Positions 61,224 through 64,000 of a stretch of 64,000 nucleotides of DNA are shown one piece after another (the first letter of the stretch is position 1; every line of letters starts with the position of its first letter). The position numbers were made by a program, and so were the translations under genes. The notes under the pieces are model-generated. The model was not told the DNA's origin. It saw only the letters and a list, made by a program, of their open reading frames with translations, and searched no databases. The DNA lies in the NCBI GenBank assembly GCA_963724705.1, contig CAVRVS010000004.1, forward strand, positions 1,054,001-1,118,000, given 5' to 3'. Source of the DNA: DASQPR01 sp963724705. GTDB lineage: Bacteria; Actinomycetota; Actinomycetes; Mycobacteriales; Micromonosporaceae.

Positions 61224-62408
61224 GTGAGCGTTCCCGACCGTACCCAGGTAGGGATCGTGGGCGGCGGACCGGCCGGCCTGCTGCTGTCGCATCTGCTCGC
61301 GCGGGCCGGCGTCGACTCCGTCGTCCTGGAGACCCACGACCGCGCCTACGTCGAAGCAAGGCAGCGTGCTGGCGTGATCGAGGCCGGCACCGCGCAGCTA
61401 CTGCGCGAGGTCGGCCTCGGCGCCCGGATGGACCGGGACGGCCTGGAGCACGGCGGCATCTATCTCCAGTTCGCCGGCGAGCGCCATCACATCGACTTCG
61501 CCGACCTCACCGGCGGTGGCACGGTGACCGTGTGGGCGCAGACCGAGATCGTCAAGGATCTGGTCGCCGCGTGCCTCGACCGCGGCGGGTCGATCGAATT
61601 TGAAGCGGAGGCGTTCGGCGTCGACGATGTGACGAGCGACCGGCCACTCATCCGCTACCGGGACGCCGGTGGCGTCGAACGGGAGCTGCGGTGCGATGCG
61701 ATCGCGGGCTGCGACGGTTTCCACGGTGTGTGCCGTGCGGCGGTGCCGAACCTGAAGGTTTCGGAGCGCGCGTACCCGTACGCCTGGCTCGGCATCCTCG
61801 CCGACGTCGCGCCGTCGACCGACGAACTCATCTACGCACACCACACGCGTGGATTCGCCTTGCACAGCATGCGATCCCCGGCCGTGAGCCGGCTGTATCT
61901 GCAGGTCGACCCGGACGAGCGGATCGACGATTGGCCGGACGATCGCATTTGGTCCGAGCTGGACGCGCGACTCGGGTTGCCCGGCTGGACGCTGCATACC
62001 GGCCCGGTCCGCGACAAGGGAATCACCCCGATGCGCAGCTTCGTCAGCGCGCCGATGCGGCACGGTCGGCTGTTTCTCGCCGGCGACGCGGCCCACATCG
62101 TGCCCCCAGCCGGCGCCAAGGGTCTCAATCTCGCGATGGCGGACGCGACCGTCCTCGCGGGTGCGCTTGTTGCGCTTCTCGATGGAAGCACCGATCTGGC
62201 CGACACCTATTCGGAGCGATGCCAGCGTCGGATCTGGCGAGCGACGCACTTCTCGTGGTGGATGACGTCGATGCTGCACCGCGCGCCGGGCCATGACGCA
62301 TTCGACGAAGCATTGCAGCTCGCGCAACTCCGGTATGTGACGTCCTCGCGCGCGGCGGGGGAGTCACTGGCCGAAAACTACGTCGGACGCACGATGCGAG
62401 TGGCGTAG
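61224..62408 (+). CDS. pobA: 4-hydroxybenzoate 3-monooxygenase
   Basis: A 394-residue flavoprotein hydroxylase converting 4-hydroxybenzoate to protocatechuate. The FAD motif is VGIVGGGPAGLLLSHLLARAG (9-29). The substrate region has RQRAGVIEAGTAQLLREVGLG. The DG motif is AGCDGFHGVCR, and the second FAD motif is RLFLAGDAAHIVPPAGAKGLNLA. The GTG start has GGAGCA eight bases upstream. It follows the aldehyde dehydrogenase by 99 bases on the same strand and feeds the divergent pca operon. Confidence 0.97.
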   Translation: MSVPDRTQVGIVGGGPAGLLLSHLLARAGVDSVVLETHDRAYVEARQRAGVIEAGTAQLLREVGLGARMDRDGLEHGGIYLQFAGERHHIDFADLTGGGTVTVWAQTEIVKDLVAACLDRGGSIEFEAEAFGVDDVTSDRPLIRYRDAGGVERELRCDAIAGCDGFHGVCRAAVPNLKVSERAYPYAWLGILADVAPSTDELIYAHHTRGFALHSMRSPAVSRLYLQVDPDERIDDWPDDRIWSELDARLGLPGWTLHTGPVRDKGITPMRSFVSAPMRHGRLFLAGDAAHIVPPAGAKGLNLAMADATVLAGALVALLDGSTDLADTYSERCQRRIWRATHFSWWMTSMLHRAPGHDAFDEALQLAQLRYVTSSRAAGESLAENYVGRTMRVA

Positions 62409-62471
62409 CCGCTTCGTGGTGACCGGCTTGGTCGCCGCCAACTCATCGGCGTCGGCCCCGCACCGGTGAAC

Positions 62472-62607
62472 CGGATGCCTGAGGCATCCGTATGACCAAC
62501 AAGACCGGGAGGCCCGCCGCATCTGCGGTGGTTCGGGTCGCCCCACGGTTACCGGAGCGCACCGGCGGCGGGCGGGACTGGGCCTTCGGGCTCACCCGCC
62601 GCCGGTG
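62472..62607. terminator. Hairpins after pobA
   Basis: A small perfect hairpin (CGGATGCC, loop TGA, GGCATCCG; 62472-62490) and a larger one (13-base perfect arms 62560-62572 and 62595-62607, 22-base loop) lie between pobA and the convergent serine hydrolase gene. The second is the likelier terminator. No gene is seen in 62409-62670. Confidence 0.65.
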
Positions 62608-62670
62608 TTCCGAGGCCGGGTGGGATGGACCGAAAAACTCGGGATGCGGATCGGACCGTCACGCTTGTCC

Positions 62671-63594
62671 TCAGGCGACGGTCAGTCCGTGCCGGTCGTC
62701 CCAGCTCGCGGCCGCAATGCGCGCGATCAGTTGCCGCGCGTTCCGGTCGTAGTCCGCTCGGGCGTGCCCACCGGTCGTGCAGACCGCGAGCACGTACGGC
62801 GGCGTATCGTCCGGGAACACGACACCGGCGGAATGGCGTACGTCGGTGACCCAGCCGCTCTTGTGCGCCACGCGGATCCCGGGCGGTATCCCCGCCGCCA
62901 GGTCGTCGCGGTGCTGCTGTGCGCACAGCACATCGATCATTTCGCGGCATGATGGTGGCGTAGCGACCGGTAGGTGTGTGTGGCCGCGATTCTTCGTGCC
63001 GGCCGCGATCGCCGCGAACAGTGCGGCCAGGTCCCGGGCGCTCGTGAGGTTGTCGAAACCCGCCATGCGGCCGGCGGTGTCGGTGATTCCCCGCTCGACC
63101 CGGCTGTCGCCCATGCCGACGTCGCGCAACACCTCACCCACCGCGGCGACGCCGACCCGCGCGAGGATGAGGTTGGTCGCCAGGTTTGAGGACCGGACGA
63201 TCATCCGCCGACCGAGCCACCGCGGCGTCGCCTCGCCGTCCAGACGTGCCCACACTTCGTCATCCTGGTCGTAGGCGGGGTCCATCGAGAAATTCGGCGC
63301 ACCGGCGTGGGCCGACGCGAAGTCGTTCACGACGGCGATCGGCTCGTCGAGGTCGAGCGCGCCGGCATCGGCGAGGCGGTACATCGCGACGAGGATCGGG
63401 ACCTTCATCATGCTGGCGGCGTAGTGGCGCGCGTCGGCGAGCTGGGTGTACGCGGCTGGGCGCGCGCCCGCCGGTTGAGCCGGCTCTGCGAACACCGGTC
63501 CGCACCAGATCGACACCAGCGCCGGGAAATCGGCGAGTTCGTCGGCCAGCCCGATCAGGGCTGGTGCCTTCAGAATCTCCGGGTTGGCCGGCAC
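62671..63594 (-). CDS. Class A beta-lactamase-like serine hydrolase
   Basis: A 307-residue protein of the penicillin-recognising serine hydrolase fold. The SxxK tetrad is S61-M-M-K64; the second motif is S135-S-N137 (SDN in most class A enzymes); the third is K245-S-G (KTG in most). I cannot find the deacylating Glu166 (ExxLN) of true class A beta-lactamases. There is no signal peptide, unusual for a beta-lactamase. It may be a cytosolic esterase or peptidase rather than a resistance enzyme. The GTG start lies nine bases after the typA stop, so it is likely co-transcribed with typA. Confidence 0.85.
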   Translation of the reverse strand: MPANPEILKAPALIGLADELADFPALVSIWCGPVFAEPAQPAGARPAAYTQLADARHYAASMMKVPILVAMYRLADAGALDLDEPIAVVNDFASAHAGAPNFSMDPAYDQDDEVWARLDGEATPRWLGRRMIVRSSNLATNLILARVGVAAVGEVLRDVGMGDSRVERGITDTAGRMAGFDNLTSARDLAALFAAIAAGTKNRGHTHLPVATPPSCREMIDVLCAQQHRDDLAAGIPPGIRVAHKSGWVTDVRHSAGVVFPDDTPPYVLAVCTTGGHARADYDRNARQLIARIAAASWDDRHGLTVA

Positions 63595-63603
63595 AATCCC
63601 AGC

Positions 63604-64000
63604 TCAGGACCGCTGGGCTCGGCGGAATGCGCGATAGCGGTCGGTCTGGTCGAGGACGACCTTACGCAGCCGTACGGTCTGCGGCGTCACCTCGACGCAC
63701 TCGTCCTCACGGCAGAACTCGAGCGACTGTTCCAGCGACAACTTTCGCGGCGGGATCAGCTTCTCCGTCTCCTCGGACGTCGACTGCCGCATGTTCGTGA
63801 GCTTCTTCTCCTTGGTGATGTTCACGTCCATGTCGTCCGCGCGAGAGTTTTCACCGACGATCATGCCCTCGTACACCTCCGTGGTCGGTTCCACGAACAG
63901 AGTGCCGCGTTCCTGGAGGTTCATCATCGCGAACGGCGTCACCACGCCGGCCCGGTCGGCGACCAACGACCCGGTCGCGCGCGTGCGCAACTCTCCGAAC
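63604..64000 (-). CDS. typA: GTP-binding protein TypA/BipA, C-terminal part
   Basis: The last 132 codons of the ribosome-associated translational GTPase TypA; the gene continues beyond the window edge. The visible portion covers the unique C-terminal domain: ATGSLVADRAGVVTPFAMMNLQERG, then EVYEGMIVGENSRADDMDVNITKEKKLTNMR and LEFCREDECVEVTPQTVRLRK, all strongly conserved in TypA. The GTPase domain is outside the window. The protein helps ribosome assembly and stress adaptation. Confidence 0.95.
   Translation of the reverse strand, partial: FGELRTRATGSLVADRAGVVTPFAMMNLQERGTLFVEPTTEVYEGMIVGENSRADDMDVNITKEKKLTNMRQSTSEETEKLIPPRKLSLEQSLEFCREDECVEVTPQTVRLRKVVLDQTDRYRAFRRAQRS

Noticed and set aside
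1..64000. Mobile elements, prophage or integrase genes
   Set aside because: No transposase, integrase, phage structural gene or flanking target duplication was seen. Codon use is uniform across the window.

Overview
The window comes from a high-G+C actinomycete. Codons end in G or C almost everywhere, GTG starts are common, and promoter -10 boxes often sit directly in front of start codons. The lon gene carries an HspR-type HAIR operator. The order pdtaR, polA, rpsA, coaE, uvrB matches the conserved block known from Mycobacterium tuberculosis and Streptomyces. Genus cannot be fixed from the sequence. I see no insertion sequences, prophage genes or CRISPR arrays.

Layout. 1-4.3 kb: heat-shock protease Lon, a lipoprotein and a secreted SGNH esterase. 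4.4-5.1 kb: a LuxR-type regulator. 5.4-8.9 kb (minus): an apparent resistance operon, marR - 14-TM MFS exporter - aminoglycoside-phosphotransferase-like kinase - DinB-like protein. 9-16 kb: a membrane protein, a phospholipase D and a 1,439-residue SF1 helicase-nuclease that resembles single-gene antiphage proteins. 16-25 kb: small regulatory and enzyme genes, including a PP2C phosphatase / MarR / STAS group in which the STAS phospho-site serines are both cysteine. 26-32 kb: a tightly coupled operon ndh (type II NADH dehydrogenase) - zwf - GH15 trehalase/glucoamylase - GMC oxidoreductase. 33-37.6 kb: a DUF885 metallopeptidase, an ABM monooxygenase, a PrmC-like methyltransferase and a quinone oxidoreductase.

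37.7-51.5 kb is the conserved core: a tRNA with a leucine CAA anticodon but a short variable loop, pdtaR, polA, a HEAT-repeat protein, an overlooked 49-residue basic protein, a methyltransferase, rpsA, coaE, a two-component pair and uvrB. 52.2-53.5 kb holds a yybP-ykoY (Mn2+) riboswitch in front of a TerC/Alx-type exporter. 53.5-62.4 kb is the protocatechuate branch of the beta-ketoadipate pathway: pcaIJ-pcaH-pcaG-pcaB-pcaC-pcaR (minus) facing an aldehyde dehydrogenase and pobA (plus). Together these would take 4-hydroxybenzaldehyde and 4-hydroxybenzoate through protocatechuate to beta-ketoadipyl-CoA, but pcaD (enol-lactone hydrolase) and pcaF (thiolase) are not in the window. The end holds a beta-lactamase-like serine hydrolase and the C-terminus of typA.

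Sequence quality deserves attention. polA (at about 40489), a two-TM membrane protein (at about 25521) and probably pcaI (at about 58392) each show a single-base frame change in otherwise intact genes. This pattern suggests uncorrected indels rather than three independent mutations. The most interesting signals are the helicase-nuclease, the four-gene sugar-oxidation operon, the riboswitch with an explicit anti-Shine-Dalgarno strand, the class-I tRNA-Leu(CAA), the 49-residue protein with a SigR-type promoter, and the set of leaderless genes.
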